Positions 1-9,435 of a DNA stretch of 46,821 bases are shown here, piece after piece. Each line of letters opens with the position of its first letter. The first letter of the stretch is position 1. Location of the stretch: positions 1-46,821 of IMG/VR virus record IMGVR_UViG_3300046791_000097. One strand, written 5' to 3'. Position numbers and translations under genes: made by a program. The stretch is from a virus. Below the pieces are notes generated by a model. The model was not told the DNA's origin. It did no database searches and saw only the letters and a program-made list of their open reading frames with translations.

Positions 1-575
1 TCGCCTGCTCTTCTAACACGAGCGGTGCGGCCTTCTCCCAAGGTTCAGTACGCCTACGCATGGGTATTTCTGGCGCTCTAGGTTCACAGAATGCGATGGT
101 ATTCTCTACCACCAACTCGCGCCTGTGGAAGATGGATGACTACTCTAGTTCGGCGGTATTGGTGGGCAACACTACAGCTGCCGCCAATACTCTAGGTACT
201 TCAAACCTAACGGCCCAGACCGGCAACATCGCTGCCACCACCCTCCTCACTTCCTCATCTGCCTCATCTGGCATGTTCCGTGTCAGTTTCTACATCAAGA
301 CCACCACTGCTGGTACTGCCGGTGTGGCCACAACTAAGATTACCGTGGCCTTTAATGATGGTGCGGCACAGACGATAGATGTACCCCTACTTATAGAATC
401 GGCAGCAGCGCCTGTGTTCCTTAACTCGCACGATCTCGGCACTAACAATGCTGCCTCGGCTGGAACTGTGGTAGTCTATTCGGCAGCTTCAAACGCCATA
501 ACCTTCACAACTACAGGTACATACACGGGCAGTCCTCAATACACACTACGCGCACGCATCGAGTACCTTGGATAA
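1..575 (+). CDS. Tail fibre protein, C-terminal part (5' end outside window)
   Basis: The frame is open from base 3 with no stop, so the gene enters from the left; the first internal ATG (60) is not a convincing start because upstream codons read on in the same Ser/Thr/Gly/Ala-rich style. The visible ~190 residues are rich in small and beta-prone residues and end in a compact ...LRARIEYLG, as phage fibre C-terminal domains do. It is probably an adsorption or trimerisation tip. The gene is followed by a promoter and the ejection protein genes. It is most likely the distal part of the fibre gene cut at the right edge, or a second fibre gene; joining the two edges directly does not keep the frame. 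Confidence 0.6.
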   Translation, partial: ACSSNTSGAAFSQGSVRLRMGISGALGSQNAMVFSTTNSRLWKMDDYSSSAVLVGNTTAAANTLGTSNLTAQTGNIAATTLLTSSSASSGMFRVSFYIKTTTAGTAGVATTKITVAFNDGAAQTIDVPLLIESAAAPVFLNSHDLGTNNAASAGTVVVYSAASNAITFTTTGTYTGSPQYTLRARIEYLG

Positions 576-580
576 AAAGG

Positions 581-608
581 TTGACTTTCTAGCAACATCT
601 GGTACAAT
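581..608 (+). promoter_or_regulatory. sigma70-like promoter before the ejection/lysis genes
   Basis: TTGACT (581-586), 16-base spacer, TACAAT (603-608), in the only sizeable gap of the left late block. A GGGGC/GCCCC hairpin (about 616-631) lies in the predicted leader. It would drive the genes from 654 to 6787. Confidence 0.6.
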
Positions 609-653
609 TCTGGCGTTGGGGCATGTCGCCCCCGCCATCAGTGAGGCAGCACA

Positions 654-1304
654 ATGGGACCTCTACTACTAGCACAACTTGGACTTATGGGCTTGGGTGG
701 CCTCCACGGCTTCTTCAAGAAGGACCGGAGTACCCAACAACTCCTTGACATGGTTGCTGCCTATAGTTCGCCGCAGCGCATCCTAGGTGACGCGACCGAC
801 TACTACCGTGGCTTCCTCGGCTCCCCCGCCTATTCTTCGGCTCGGGCGGGGATCAACATGTCCGCCAACCGGACGGCTGGCCAGTTCGCCAATGACGCCT
901 CAGCCCGTGGCCTGACCGGCACAGGTATTGGCTCTGCCCAGATGGCCCTAGGGGCAAACACAGCCGGACTCCAGCTTGGCAACCTCCAGTCTCAGGCGTG
1001 GATGAGTGCGCTTCAGAATGCCAGTAACATCGCCAGTGGCCGTCTACAGGGCGCAGGATACCTGAAGGGACCCCGGGACATTAGTGGCGACACTGAAGGT
1101 GCCTTCCTAGACTGGCTTGGCAAGCAGGACGTGACCAAGTGGGGCGGGCAGAAGAAGGTAACTGGCAACAGTATGAGTGCTGGATGGGGCGGGGGTGGCG
1201 GGATGGATGCTGGCAACCCAATGTCCTACTTCGCACAACTGATGGGTACCCCAATGGGCGGCCCTCCAGTTCGGTACAACCCTACAGGCCGCTTTAGGTT
1301 CTAA
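654..1304 (+). CDS. Small internal virion/ejection-type protein (hypothetical)
   Basis: 216 aa with a short hydrophobic N-terminus (MGPLLLAQLGLMGLGG), an Ala/Gly/Asn-rich helical middle and a Gly-rich C-terminus. The size, composition and position directly before a transglycosylase-bearing protein and a giant protein resemble the smallest of the three podovirus ejection proteins (T7 gp14 position). A GAGG ribosome site lies 9 bases before the ATG, and the stop overlaps the next start (TAATG). The role is inferred from position; there is no recognisable catalytic motif. Confidence 0.5.
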   Translation: MGPLLLAQLGLMGLGGLHGFFKKDRSTQQLLDMVAAYSSPQRILGDATDYYRGFLGSPAYSSARAGINMSANRTAGQFANDASARGLTGTGIGSAQMALGANTAGLQLGNLQSQAWMSALQNASNIASGRLQGAGYLKGPRDISGDTEGAFLDWLGKQDVTKWGGQKKVTGNSMSAGWGGGGGMDAGNPMSYFAQLMGTPMGGPPVRYNPTGRFRF

Positions 1305-2782
1305 TGCCTCTTAGCGACTCACCACTCGTTGGAGCAGCAGCGCGTAAGGCCGTCCGCGATTCCGCGCTGAAGCACGGGATTGATCCAGATATCTTTGAGC
1401 GGATGGTTGGTAGGGAATCTGGCTTTCGGCGTGGCGCACTGAGTAACAAAGGGGCTATTGGCTATACACAACTAATGCCCGATACCGCCCGCGAGCTAGG
1501 GGTGAACCCCAATAACGACAGAGAGAATATCGAGGGCGGCGCGCTCTACTTACGCCAGAACCTAGACCGCTTCAACGGTGACTATAGTAAGGCCCTTGCT
1601 GCGTATAATGCAGGCCCGGGCGCTGTACTTAAGTATGGCGGCATCCCGCCGTACAAAGAGACACAACAATATGTATCATCTATTTTGGGGACCTCTATGC
1701 CAGTAACCGATAGCCCACTCGTACAAGAAGATGCTGCTCGGCGCCAGCAGTCATACGCCGATCTAATGACCGCCTCTGCGGACATGGGAGAGCGCTACTC
1801 GGCGCTGGCCAGCCATGTCATGGGCGTAGGTTCTGGACCTGCCCCACCAGCCATGCTTGCCCGCTCACTGGCTACCCTCGGCAGCAACCTAGGTTCTGCC
1901 ATCTCCGGCCGTGACATGTATGCTGAGAACACGGCACGATCACAGCAGCAAGAGGATATGGACTTCCGGCAAGCCCAGAACCAGCAACGCCAGTTCGAGC
2001 AGCAGAAGATCATTGAGCAGCACAAGGGCATGTTGGAAGCTGCGCGCGACCGCTATCTAACTGCGGCACAGGCAGCAGAAAGCATGGGGAACCATGCCGC
2101 CGCCGCCGAGCTACAGGACAAGGCACTCAAGGCACAGGACAAGATTGCTGGACTGCATGAGCAGGGCGAGACTAATCGTCTGAATACGCAACTGTCAGAA
2201 GAACACAAGAACCGCATGGATGAACTGACCAAGCAACTTTCTGGGCAGTTGGAGATTGCGCATGTGCAGGCCAGCCGTACCGGCAACCAACTACTCGATG
2301 CTGTGATTGGGTATATGACCACGCGTACGCAGGTGATGAGTGAGGTACGACAGGAGTATGCCACCGCTGCTGGTAAGAAGGCAACTGAGGCAGGGTTCAA
2401 GAAGTACCTAGCAAACAATCCCGAGGCGCAGGCAAAGATGAAGATGTTAGAGCACTTTGCCCCTGAAATCCTGAAGCCGTCTGAGGGCATGGCCTCGCAG
2501 GACTATGTAAACATGCTGGTCGCTGCTGGTGTCAGCAAGGAACAGATACAGCGCGTTGTAAAGGTACACTATCCCAACGAGAAGCCAGAAAGGGTAAACA
2601 AGGCAATAGAGACAGCGCCCACACCCGGTCCACTTACCCGTGGTTCTGTAATGGGACAAGTTGCCGGAGCTAACCTACTCCCACTTCTGGCTATGCACGG
2701 CATTGGTGCAGGACCCGGCAACGCACTTCTATGGGGACCACTTGGTAAGTATCTGAACCAGCCATTCCAAGCAGGTAAGTAA
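1304..2782 (+). CDS. Internal virion protein with N-terminal lytic transglycosylase (SLT) domain
   Basis: 492 aa. Residues about 10-130 form a soluble-lytic-transglycosylase fold: the catalytic Glu is in GRESGF, followed by GAIGYTQLMPDTA, the AYNAGPGAV motif and a closing ET..YV segment. The remainder is long, charged and Gln/Ala-rich, predicted as coiled coil. Such proteins are carried in the virion and locally open peptidoglycan during DNA ejection. The start overlaps the previous stop and the stop overlaps the next start (TAATG), so the three ejection genes are translationally coupled. The domain call is firm; virion location is inferred from context. Confidence 0.82.
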   Translation: MPLSDSPLVGAAARKAVRDSALKHGIDPDIFERMVGRESGFRRGALSNKGAIGYTQLMPDTARELGVNPNNDRENIEGGALYLRQNLDRFNGDYSKALAAYNAGPGAVLKYGGIPPYKETQQYVSSILGTSMPVTDSPLVQEDAARRQQSYADLMTASADMGERYSALASHVMGVGSGPAPPAMLARSLATLGSNLGSAISGRDMYAENTARSQQQEDMDFRQAQNQQRQFEQQKIIEQHKGMLEAARDRYLTAAQAAESMGNHAAAAELQDKALKAQDKIAGLHEQGETNRLNTQLSEEHKNRMDELTKQLSGQLEIAHVQASRTGNQLLDAVIGYMTTRTQVMSEVRQEYATAAGKKATEAGFKKYLANNPEAQAKMKMLEHFAPEILKPSEGMASQDYVNMLVAAGVSKEQIQRVVKVHYPNEKPERVNKAIETAPTPGPLTRGSVMGQVAGANLLPLLAMHGIGAGPGNALLWGPLGKYLNQPFQAGK

Positions 2783-5742
2783 TGAGCTATATAATTCCAG
2801 ATCGTGTTCAGCAACCAGACGGACAGGACGATGAGGGCTTCATCAATAGTGTGGTAGAGGGACTGCGGAGCATTCCGCATCTCCCTGCCGCACTCATTAA
2901 TGGCGTCAACGATCCCAAGGCCAACCCCCGCGAGCTAGCGTTAAGAAAGCGTGCGCTAGCAGAAGCGAGCCAGTGGGTTATCCCCCTCATGTCATCTGGA
3001 GCGGCAGCCCTCATCCCAGCAACGGGTGGGGCGTCTGTGCTTATTGGCGCGGTAGCTGATGCTGTGGGTATGGGCGTTGGCTCGGGGCTGGCTGAGCACT
3101 ACAGGGGCAATGACGAGAACGTGGCGCCTGCGGCGGTCAGTGGCGCGCTCCTTGGCGGTGTCTTCGGTGCTGGATTGGGCGGCCTGAAGCTGGGGGCCGA
3201 GAAGTTCGCTGCTGGAGAGGCGACGCGGCTGGCTGGTGAGGCCATGGAGAAGGAGACAGCAACCAACCTAGCCAAGCACAAGTTCGGCGCACAGGGTGAC
3301 CTATTCGACTTTGGTATGACCGGACAGGAGAGGCAGACACTGGCCGGAGCTATGCCGCAGGACCTGAGAAATATCCGCACACCCTTACCACCAGAGCCAC
3401 AGCAGCTTAACCTATTCGGCAACACGCCAGAGAACCCAAGCAGCATAAACATTCCAGATAGTGGAATCGCGTCTGCCATGAAGAGTGTGGCTGCCGCCCG
3501 GGGCAAGGTGCCTGTCACATTCGGGGCTCGGCAGGCCGCTGGTATTGAGGAAGTAAAGGGCGTGTCCGCGCTACATGCGGCCGGAGAGAGTCCATCTCAG
3601 CTTGTAGCCAAAGTCAATGCTGGCATAGACCTCAACCCAAAGGTACCACGCACATTCAAGAACAAGGTACCTCCAACACCAAAAGCACTGCTGGAAGAAC
3701 TACGCGCGCAAGAGCCAACTGATGGCGTGTTGGCAATGAATGGTATCACACCTACTGTAGCAGAGGCAGCAAGCGGTGTGGAGCGCAAGGCCGTGATTGG
3801 CGCGCGTGATGTATTCGCGGCCGACCAACAGATCAAGAGTGCCTTCGGTGACTTCGGCGACAAGATACTGAAGGGCGACCTGCATGGGGTGGGCAAGGCG
3901 TTAGCAAAGGGAGCACAGGCAGTCCGCCTATCTGATACATGGAAGGAGGCTGGCTCTGTGCTGTCCCGGTCTATCGAACCTGCCCGTAAGACACTCCAGC
4001 GTATGGGGCCAGCGGGAGTAGAACTGGCAGCCATGCTGGATAAGGTATTCGTAAACTGGCGCGAAGGAGCGGGCGAGCACATGGCCCAGATACAAAAGAT
4101 TCTAGAACCATGGGCTGGGCGCGCCGGTAAGGCTGATCGCATCCACATTGGCGAGATCATGGAAGGGTTAGCTACGCCTAAGAGTGATGCACATGCGGCT
4201 GCGGCAGAACAACTAAAGGGCGTGCTTAGCTGGTATGCGGACTCAGCAGAGCAACTCGGCATCAAGCAGATTATGGAAAATGATGAAGTGCGAGAGTTCA
4301 CACGCATTGGAACTTACTTACCCCACTACATCGACTTCAAGAACGCGCGTAAGTACATGACTCCCGGCACGCAGGAGTTCGAGGCCGCGCACGCCATGTT
4401 GATGAAGATGGGGCAGACAAACAGCAGAGCACAAACATCAACTATGCTTCGTGCCCACTTCTCTACTCCCCCCGAGTTTAGGACGGGGCCTCTTAATTTC
4501 GTTCGTGGTCACTTCAATCTGCCGTACGAGAAGGACCCATTGCTGGCCACGAGCCGCTACGTGTACTCAGTGCGGAAGCGCATTGAGGCCGCGAAGCTAT
4601 TTGGAAGCGATTACAAGGGTGTGCTGCCCTACTACGAGAGAATCAATCTCGATGGTGGGGACTCCAAGGTGGCGCAGCGCATCTTCTCCGCCTTCAACGA
4701 TGCCCTGCCACAGAGCTACACCAAACTCGTGAAGGCCATCAGCACCTACAATGTGTGGACCATGTTAAGTACCAGCGGCATTGTACAGCCCGCACAGTTG
4801 CTGAACACAGCCGCCATGACCAGCTACGGCAGTACATTGAAGGCTATCGGAGCAGCACTACGCGCACCTAAGACGGCCGACTATATGGCTACCAAGGCTG
4901 GCGTGCACATCAACGAAGTGTTGCAGGACCTAATGGGCGTGTCCATGGGCAACGACCCAACGGCAGGCTTCTTGAAGTACGTGATTGGGCTGGAGCCGAT
5001 GGACAAGGCCAACCGTGTCGTGTCCGCGCTCGCTGGGCGCTTCGAGCTAGACCGCCTTGCAGAGCGCATGGCAGTCACCAGCGGCAAGCCTATTGGCAGG
5101 CTCGGGGACGCGATCAAGCGGCTGGGTATCGACCCCGCCGAGCTAGTTGCCAACGAGTTCAAGCCCACGGAGAAGATGTACCGGGACGCAGCATACAATG
5201 TGTCAGTAAGTACGCAGCACGCGAGCGGCATCCTCGATCAGCCAGAGTTCAAGAACTCTGCGATGGGCCATGTGCTCTACCAGTTCCGTTCCTTCTCGCT
5301 CCAGCAGGCAGGCTTTATCAACAAGGATGTGCTTGGCCCAATGAACCAATACTTGCGGACTGGTGGGCAGCGCGGCTCGCTGGCACCTCTGGCGCGGTAT
5401 AGTGCGGGGCTTGGCCCAACTGGTGCGGTGATTGGGGAGTTGGTCCGTGGTATCAAGGGCCATCCAGAGCCAAGCGATCCAACACGGAAGATGGTGGAGA
5501 ACATAGCGCTCGCTGGTGGGCTCGGTATCTATTACGACATGCTCGATGCTATGGTATCGGGCAAAGACCGGTTCTTGTCTTTCCTTGCGGGTCCGGGCGT
5601 TTCAGAGGTTGCAGCGTATGCAGCAGACCTAACAGCCGTCCCCCGAAACCCTGAGCAACTTGCCAAGCACTTAGTGAAGCGCGTGCCTGTCGTTGGTCAG
5701 ACACTAGCGAACTATTGGTTCTGGCCCCAAGGAACTAAATGA
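2782..5742 (+). CDS. Large internal virion (DNA ejection) protein
   Basis: 986 aa. There is a hydrophobic, Gly/Ala-rich stretch near residues 70-140 (SGALLGGVFGAGLGG), long helical regions, and near residues 835-850 the segment YQFRSFSLQQAGFI, of a type that recurs near the C-terminus of giant phage ejection proteins. Size, order (third after the small protein and the transglycosylase) and lack of enzyme motifs fit an ejection-channel protein analogous to T7 gp15/gp16. It begins in a TAATG overlap and its stop overlaps the next gene by four bases (ATGA). Confidence 0.65.
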   Translation: MSYIIPDRVQQPDGQDDEGFINSVVEGLRSIPHLPAALINGVNDPKANPRELALRKRALAEASQWVIPLMSSGAAALIPATGGASVLIGAVADAVGMGVGSGLAEHYRGNDENVAPAAVSGALLGGVFGAGLGGLKLGAEKFAAGEATRLAGEAMEKETATNLAKHKFGAQGDLFDFGMTGQERQTLAGAMPQDLRNIRTPLPPEPQQLNLFGNTPENPSSINIPDSGIASAMKSVAAARGKVPVTFGARQAAGIEEVKGVSALHAAGESPSQLVAKVNAGIDLNPKVPRTFKNKVPPTPKALLEELRAQEPTDGVLAMNGITPTVAEAASGVERKAVIGARDVFAADQQIKSAFGDFGDKILKGDLHGVGKALAKGAQAVRLSDTWKEAGSVLSRSIEPARKTLQRMGPAGVELAAMLDKVFVNWREGAGEHMAQIQKILEPWAGRAGKADRIHIGEIMEGLATPKSDAHAAAAEQLKGVLSWYADSAEQLGIKQIMENDEVREFTRIGTYLPHYIDFKNARKYMTPGTQEFEAAHAMLMKMGQTNSRAQTSTMLRAHFSTPPEFRTGPLNFVRGHFNLPYEKDPLLATSRYVYSVRKRIEAAKLFGSDYKGVLPYYERINLDGGDSKVAQRIFSAFNDALPQSYTKLVKAISTYNVWTMLSTSGIVQPAQLLNTAAMTSYGSTLKAIGAALRAPKTADYMATKAGVHINEVLQDLMGVSMGNDPTAGFLKYVIGLEPMDKANRVVSALAGRFELDRLAERMAVTSGKPIGRLGDAIKRLGIDPAELVANEFKPTEKMYRDAAYNVSVSTQHASGILDQPEFKNSAMGHVLYQFRSFSLQQAGFINKDVLGPMNQYLRTGGQRGSLAPLARYSAGLGPTGAVIGELVRGIKGHPEPSDPTRKMVENIALAGGLGIYYDMLDAMVSGKDRFLSFLAGPGVSEVAAYAADLTAVPRNPEQLAKHLVKRVPVVGQTLANYWFWPQGTK

Positions 5743-6002
5743 ACGAGAAACTAAGCATCCGTGATTGGATATACATAGCCGTACTTGTCGGACAAATTGC
5801 TGTGTCCAGCTACAGACTGGGCGAACTGGAGAAGCGCTTCAGCAGCTTCGAGGTCAAGTACGTTACCACAGAGGTGTTTAACCTGCGCTTGGAGAACCTA
5901 GAACTGCGTATGGATAAGCACAACATGGAACCTGCGCGTCCGCAAGCGGAGGTTAAGCCAGCACAGGCAGCACCAGCATACCCAAAAATCTACGGACGAT
6001 AA
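5739..6002 (+). CDS. Small membrane protein with coiled coil, lysis cassette
   Basis: 87 aa: one membrane segment at about residues 9-27 (DWIYIAVLVGQIAVSSY), a heptad-like region to about residue 62, then a Pro/Ala-rich tail. This architecture resembles i-spanin or haemolysin XhlA-type lysis proteins. It overlaps the preceding gene by ATGA and precedes a holin-like gene and the endolysin. A lysis role is inferred from position. Confidence 0.5.
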   Translation: MNEKLSIRDWIYIAVLVGQIAVSSYRLGELEKRFSSFEVKYVTTEVFNLRLENLELRMDKHNMEPARPQAEVKPAQAAPAYPKIYGR

Positions 6003-6011
6003 GGAGTAATT

Positions 6012-6281
6012 ATGGCAACCACCTCACCTCTTAGCAACCTCATTAGTTCACTGGCCCAGTTCATCCCCAACTTAGTCAAGCACTACACAGACCACAAGCC
6101 CATCGAGCAGGCATCAGAACTCTGGGCTGGTATAGCAGCAGCCATTGGCGTCTTCGCCGTGTCCAAGGGTTGGATCACGCAGGCCGACTGGAACATATGG
6201 GGCGCGCCAGCGTGCGTCTACGCACTTGCCCGTCTTACCAGTAAGGGCCTGACTCCTCCACCAGTGGTTCCGATCCTATAA
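6012..6281 (+). CDS. Putative holin
   Basis: 89 aa with an amphipathic N-terminus, two hydrophobic segments (about residues 37-52 and 62-76: LWAGIAAAIGVFAV and WGAPACVYALARL) and a Pro-rich end. It lies immediately upstream of the endolysin, which it overlaps through TAATG, and has a good AAGGAG ribosome site. Small size, two candidate membrane spans and position are typical of holins; no family signature was recognised. Confidence 0.5.
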   Translation: MATTSPLSNLISSLAQFIPNLVKHYTDHKPIEQASELWAGIAAAIGVFAVSKGWITQADWNIWGAPACVYALARLTSKGLTPPPVVPIL

Positions 6282-6787
6282 TGGATGCGCTCTTCGCACC
6301 CATCCTCATCCGTGAGGGCGGCTTCGTAGACAATCCAGCGGACAAGGGTGGTCCCACTAACTATGGGATCACCCTCGCTACCTATGCCGCTTGGCTCGGG
6401 CGGGACGTGGCCGTGGATGAACTCAAGGCCATGCCCCCCGAGACTGCTGTAGATATCTTCCGTAAGAAATACTTCACTGACCCCGGGCTGAACAAGTTGC
6501 CAGAAATGCTTCAGCCCATAGTGCTCGATGCTGCTGTGCACCACGGGCCGAAGGGGGCGATCAAGATTCTACAGGAAGCGCTACATATCAGTCCAGATGG
6601 TATCCTTGGACCGCTGACGGTACAGAGTGCACAGAGTACAGGATCAGATAGGCTACTGTGTGCCCACTTTTTAGATCAAAGAATTCAAGCCTTCGCCGGG
6701 ATTTGTCAAGGGAATCCGACACAACTCGTGTTCCTAAAGGGCTGGTTGCGGCGGGTGACGGACCAGTATCGGTCTTTGGTAGGCTAG
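6281..6787 (+). CDS. Endolysin, glycosyl hydrolase family 108 type
   Basis: 168 aa. The N-terminus carries the family hallmark EGGFVDNPADKGGPTNYGIT, with the catalytic Glu at residue 12. The second half (about 75-165) resembles the peptidoglycan-binding domain usual in GH108 lysins (LDAAVHHGP, ISPDGILGPLT). It hydrolyses the glycan strands of the cell wall at lysis. There is no signal peptide, so it needs the holin for export. It is the last gene of the rightward block; the DNA polymerase gene converges on it with a nine-base gap and no clear terminator. Confidence 0.85.
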   Translation: MDALFAPILIREGGFVDNPADKGGPTNYGITLATYAAWLGRDVAVDELKAMPPETAVDIFRKKYFTDPGLNKLPEMLQPIVLDAAVHHGPKGAIKILQEALHISPDGILGPLTVQSAQSTGSDRLLCAHFLDQRIQAFAGICQGNPTQLVFLKGWLRRVTDQYRSLVG

Positions 6788-6796
6788 GCCACAGTT

Positions 6797-9118
6797 CTAG
6801 TTGCTCTGCCATGGCTCCATATCCCTCCAGTTCTTAGACGACCACTTCACACCAACGGGAAGGCTCACTCCGAGTTCTTCCCGTTTTCTTTGTAGTACCT
6901 CAAGGCATGCGACAATTGCTCCATCGCGGAGTTCGGGCGATTCCGGTACCTCCGTAAGCGCTTCATCATGGACAGTGGCAAGTATCGCTCCGCCATGTCG
7001 AGTAAGGCAGGCGTCCAGCGAATAAAAGTCAGACCAGACCACATCGGCTGCCGTGCTTTGCGGGAGGTAGTCGAGCGCCGCCGCGCGGTCTTTGCCTTTG
7101 TCGTAGAAGTAGCGGACTCTTTCATATGGGTTCCTCAAGAAGCGCTGCGCCTTGGCCGTGTTCGCTACATGCGCACGCCATGCCCACAGGGTAGGGTAGT
7201 TCGCGGCCAACTGGGCCTGCATGTACTTGCACTCCTTTAACGTGGTCTTGACTCCACGTGCGCGGAGAGCATGCTGTAGCGCTCCCGGTCCACCACCGTA
7301 TAGAGTGCCGTACACAATGTTCTTAGCTCTTGTTCTATCGCAGCCCAGCCGCTCCATAACTCGCTCAAATATACCCAGTTCCAAGTCATCGCTGAGAGCG
7401 CGGTCCCCGCTAAGAGCAGCAGCAATTCGCAACTCAAGCTGTTTGAAATCGAATGAAACAAGAACCATGCCGGGTCTGGGGATGACGATATAACGAGCGT
7501 CGGGCGGGAGTTGTTGGATGTTTGGATCACGTGCCTGAATTCTGCCGGTCCCGGCCATTCCTTTACCAGTATCTTCATCGTCCGAGTCTTTTGAGACGGG
7601 TAGGTAATATGGATGTACGCAGCCATCGTCGCTGGGTCCTTTCTTCGCGTAAGACGACAAGAGTTTGTCGTTCTTCTTGTACTCAATCAGGCACTCAAGC
7701 GCAGGGCGGTAGGGACTGTCTGCTTCTAGGTCGGCCAGCAACTCATACAGAGCACTACGCTCTGTCGTCGCCGTGCCCGACTTCCGCTGTCGCTTCAGCG
7801 GCAGGCCCCAGTCCCCGTAGAGTAGCTTCACTAGCTGCTGAGGCGAGCCGGGCTCACACTTCGTAGTGAACGTACTCCATGTCTGAAGTAGTTCCCCCTG
7901 CCTGTTGGTCAGTCGCCCCAACCACTCCCCGCGAGCCGCGTCGTCGATAAGCAGACCACGCTTGGTCATGCGGGTGAGTACGCGTAGGGCAGGCATCATG
8001 GTGTTGTTGAATAACTTCTCCATCCCCTGCTCGCGGAGGAGTTCGCTCAGTATCTCATACAACTCGAACTCGTACTTCGCATCCAACAGGTTATACTCAA
8101 CATCATCGTCGTCTGCCTTGTGCTTCCAGCGGGGCAGGTCTAAGTAGAGGGAGGCGACTTCGTTGAGCCCTTTGTAGAGGTCCGGTTGGAGTAATGCCGC
8201 AGCCAGCATCGTATCAAAGATAGGGCCGTCCCAACCCATACCATGCTCATCCAGCACACCAAGGTCAAACTGAGCGTTATGGGCCACCAGAGTACGACCG
8301 GGTACGCCCATCTCAGATAGAGTATTGGTGCGGCAGTTAGCAGTAAGTAGCTCAGTCCACGCAACAGGACTTCCCGTGTTGTCGCGTCCTGCCATACCGA
8401 TGCGTAGGTATGGAGCCGTTTCCACATCGACGACAAATGGACCGCCCATGCTTGGGACATAACTACCTCTGCCTTCCTTGTACTCTAGTGGCGGCCAAAG
8501 AGCACCTCGAAGAGCGCGTCCAATACGTTGCCAGTCCGCGTTGAAGGCAGGTAGGGGTTTACGTCCTGCCCGCATGACCCCAGCAGGGTGTAGCGCTGGG
8601 AGGATGAGTTCAACATTGCTTGGCAGTATTGATTCGCGTATGACGCGTACTTTTGCTGTGCGAGGGTCTCCGCGCTTAATCCCTTTGGCTTTGTTTCCGC
8701 TCTTGTACGTAGTTTGCGTAAGTACAGTAACCGCGAGCGGTAGGCACTCGCTCGGTTTGACAAGGTACCCGCGCCACGATGCAATTCCTTCAGCAAGGCC
8801 AGTAGACGCGGTGAGGGCTGTACTTCCGAGCGGTACGACAATTCGCCCTCTAAATGCAGCAACAGCTTTCTCAAATGCCGGGCGGAAACGCGTAATCTGT
8901 TCTGCACTGGGTTCTCCGTTCTTCTTTAGTGGCCATTCGCCGATCACATTGACAATGTAACAGTCTGCGCGGGTGATCCCCGCATCTAGCGCAATCTCCC
9001 AGAGCAGGGACCCGGAACCACCCACGAAGGGCATCTCCTGCTCTAGCTCCTCACGCCCGGGAGCCATGCCGATAACCATGATGGGTGCGTTAGGATCACC
9101 CCATACCTGACAACTCAT
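6797..9118 (-). CDS. DNA polymerase I (family A) with N-terminal uracil-DNA glycosylase-like domain
   Basis: 773 aa. Residues about 1-205 match the family 4/5 uracil-DNA glycosylase fold: GMAPGREE, PFVGGSG, and LPALHPAGV near the domain end; the cysteine set of iron-sulphur UDGs is not evident. A DnaQ-type 3'-5' exonuclease follows (FVVDVET near 228, HNAQFD near 283, then FDTMLAA). Polymerase motifs are A (SFDFKQLELR, about 555), B (RTRAKNIVYGTLYGG, about 600) and C (ATVHDEALTEV, about 717). All key acidic residues are present, so it should be an active proofreading replicase, possibly sensing or excising uracil. Its start overlaps the upstream gene by ATGA; it ends the minus-strand replication operon. 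Confidence 0.9.
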   Translation of the reverse strand: MSCQVWGDPNAPIMVIGMAPGREELEQEMPFVGGSGSLLWEIALDAGITRADCYIVNVIGEWPLKKNGEPSAEQITRFRPAFEKAVAAFRGRIVVPLGSTALTASTGLAEGIASWRGYLVKPSECLPLAVTVLTQTTYKSGNKAKGIKRGDPRTAKVRVIRESILPSNVELILPALHPAGVMRAGRKPLPAFNADWQRIGRALRGALWPPLEYKEGRGSYVPSMGGPFVVDVETAPYLRIGMAGRDNTGSPVAWTELLTANCRTNTLSEMGVPGRTLVAHNAQFDLGVLDEHGMGWDGPIFDTMLAAALLQPDLYKGLNEVASLYLDLPRWKHKADDDDVEYNLLDAKYEFELYEILSELLREQGMEKLFNNTMMPALRVLTRMTKRGLLIDDAARGEWLGRLTNRQGELLQTWSTFTTKCEPGSPQQLVKLLYGDWGLPLKRQRKSGTATTERSALYELLADLEADSPYRPALECLIEYKKNDKLLSSYAKKGPSDDGCVHPYYLPVSKDSDDEDTGKGMAGTGRIQARDPNIQQLPPDARYIVIPRPGMVLVSFDFKQLELRIAAALSGDRALSDDLELGIFERVMERLGCDRTRAKNIVYGTLYGGGPGALQHALRARGVKTTLKECKYMQAQLAANYPTLWAWRAHVANTAKAQRFLRNPYERVRYFYDKGKDRAAALDYLPQSTAADVVWSDFYSLDACLTRHGGAILATVHDEALTEVPESPELRDGAIVACLEVLQRKREELGVSLPVGVKWSSKNWRDMEPWQSN

Positions 9119-9435
9119 TCTGCCCCCTTTGGCCGCTCATACCACGCATAACCACACTTCTCGCACTTCCGCTCGAATCGCTCCGTCAATGTAATCACCT
9201 TGCGGTCTTCGTCTGGCACCATCTGCTTCTGGTACTCCACGTGAGCGAAGGCACAGTTGCATTGAGGGCACCGGGAGTTAGGGTCGTAGGGCGGGTAGAC
9301 TTGCGTCCATTCCACCACCCATCCATTACTTGTATCTTGTGTCTGTTCGCTCTCCGTAGTAGTCTTGTCGGCTAAGCAACTCGCCAGTGAGTCTTCGGAG
9401 AGCAGCGTCAATGTCCTCGTCTCGTCCGAACTCAT
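9115..9435 (-). CDS. Zinc-ribbon protein
   Basis: 106 aa as read from the ATG at 9435, which overlaps the stop of the HNH gene (ATGA). CPQC (about residue 57) and CEKCGY (about 93) form a plausible two-knuckle zinc ribbon. The first ~38 residues are Ser/Thr-rich and lie in a segment also read in another frame; an in-frame GTG at 9318 would give a 67-residue protein containing only the ribbon, so the start is uncertain. Probably a small nucleic-acid-binding accessory protein; function unknown. Confidence 0.6.
   Translation of the reverse strand: MSSDETRTLTLLSEDSLASCLADKTTTESEQTQDTSNGWVVEWTQVYPPYDPNSRCPQCNCAFAHVEYQKQMVPDEDRKVITLTERFERKCEKCGYAWYERPKGAE

Noticed and set aside
3597-4307. 236-codon antisense ORF in the large ejection protein gene
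   Set aside because: Ser/Ala/Pro-rich antisense shadow in GC-rich DNA, no ribosome site.
6788-6796. Terminator between endolysin and polymerase genes
   Set aside because: Only nine bases separate the converging stops and no hairpin is visible.
7237-8960. Several antisense or alternative-frame ORFs within the polymerase gene
   Set aside because: Composition is that of shadows; the polymerase frame carries all the motifs.
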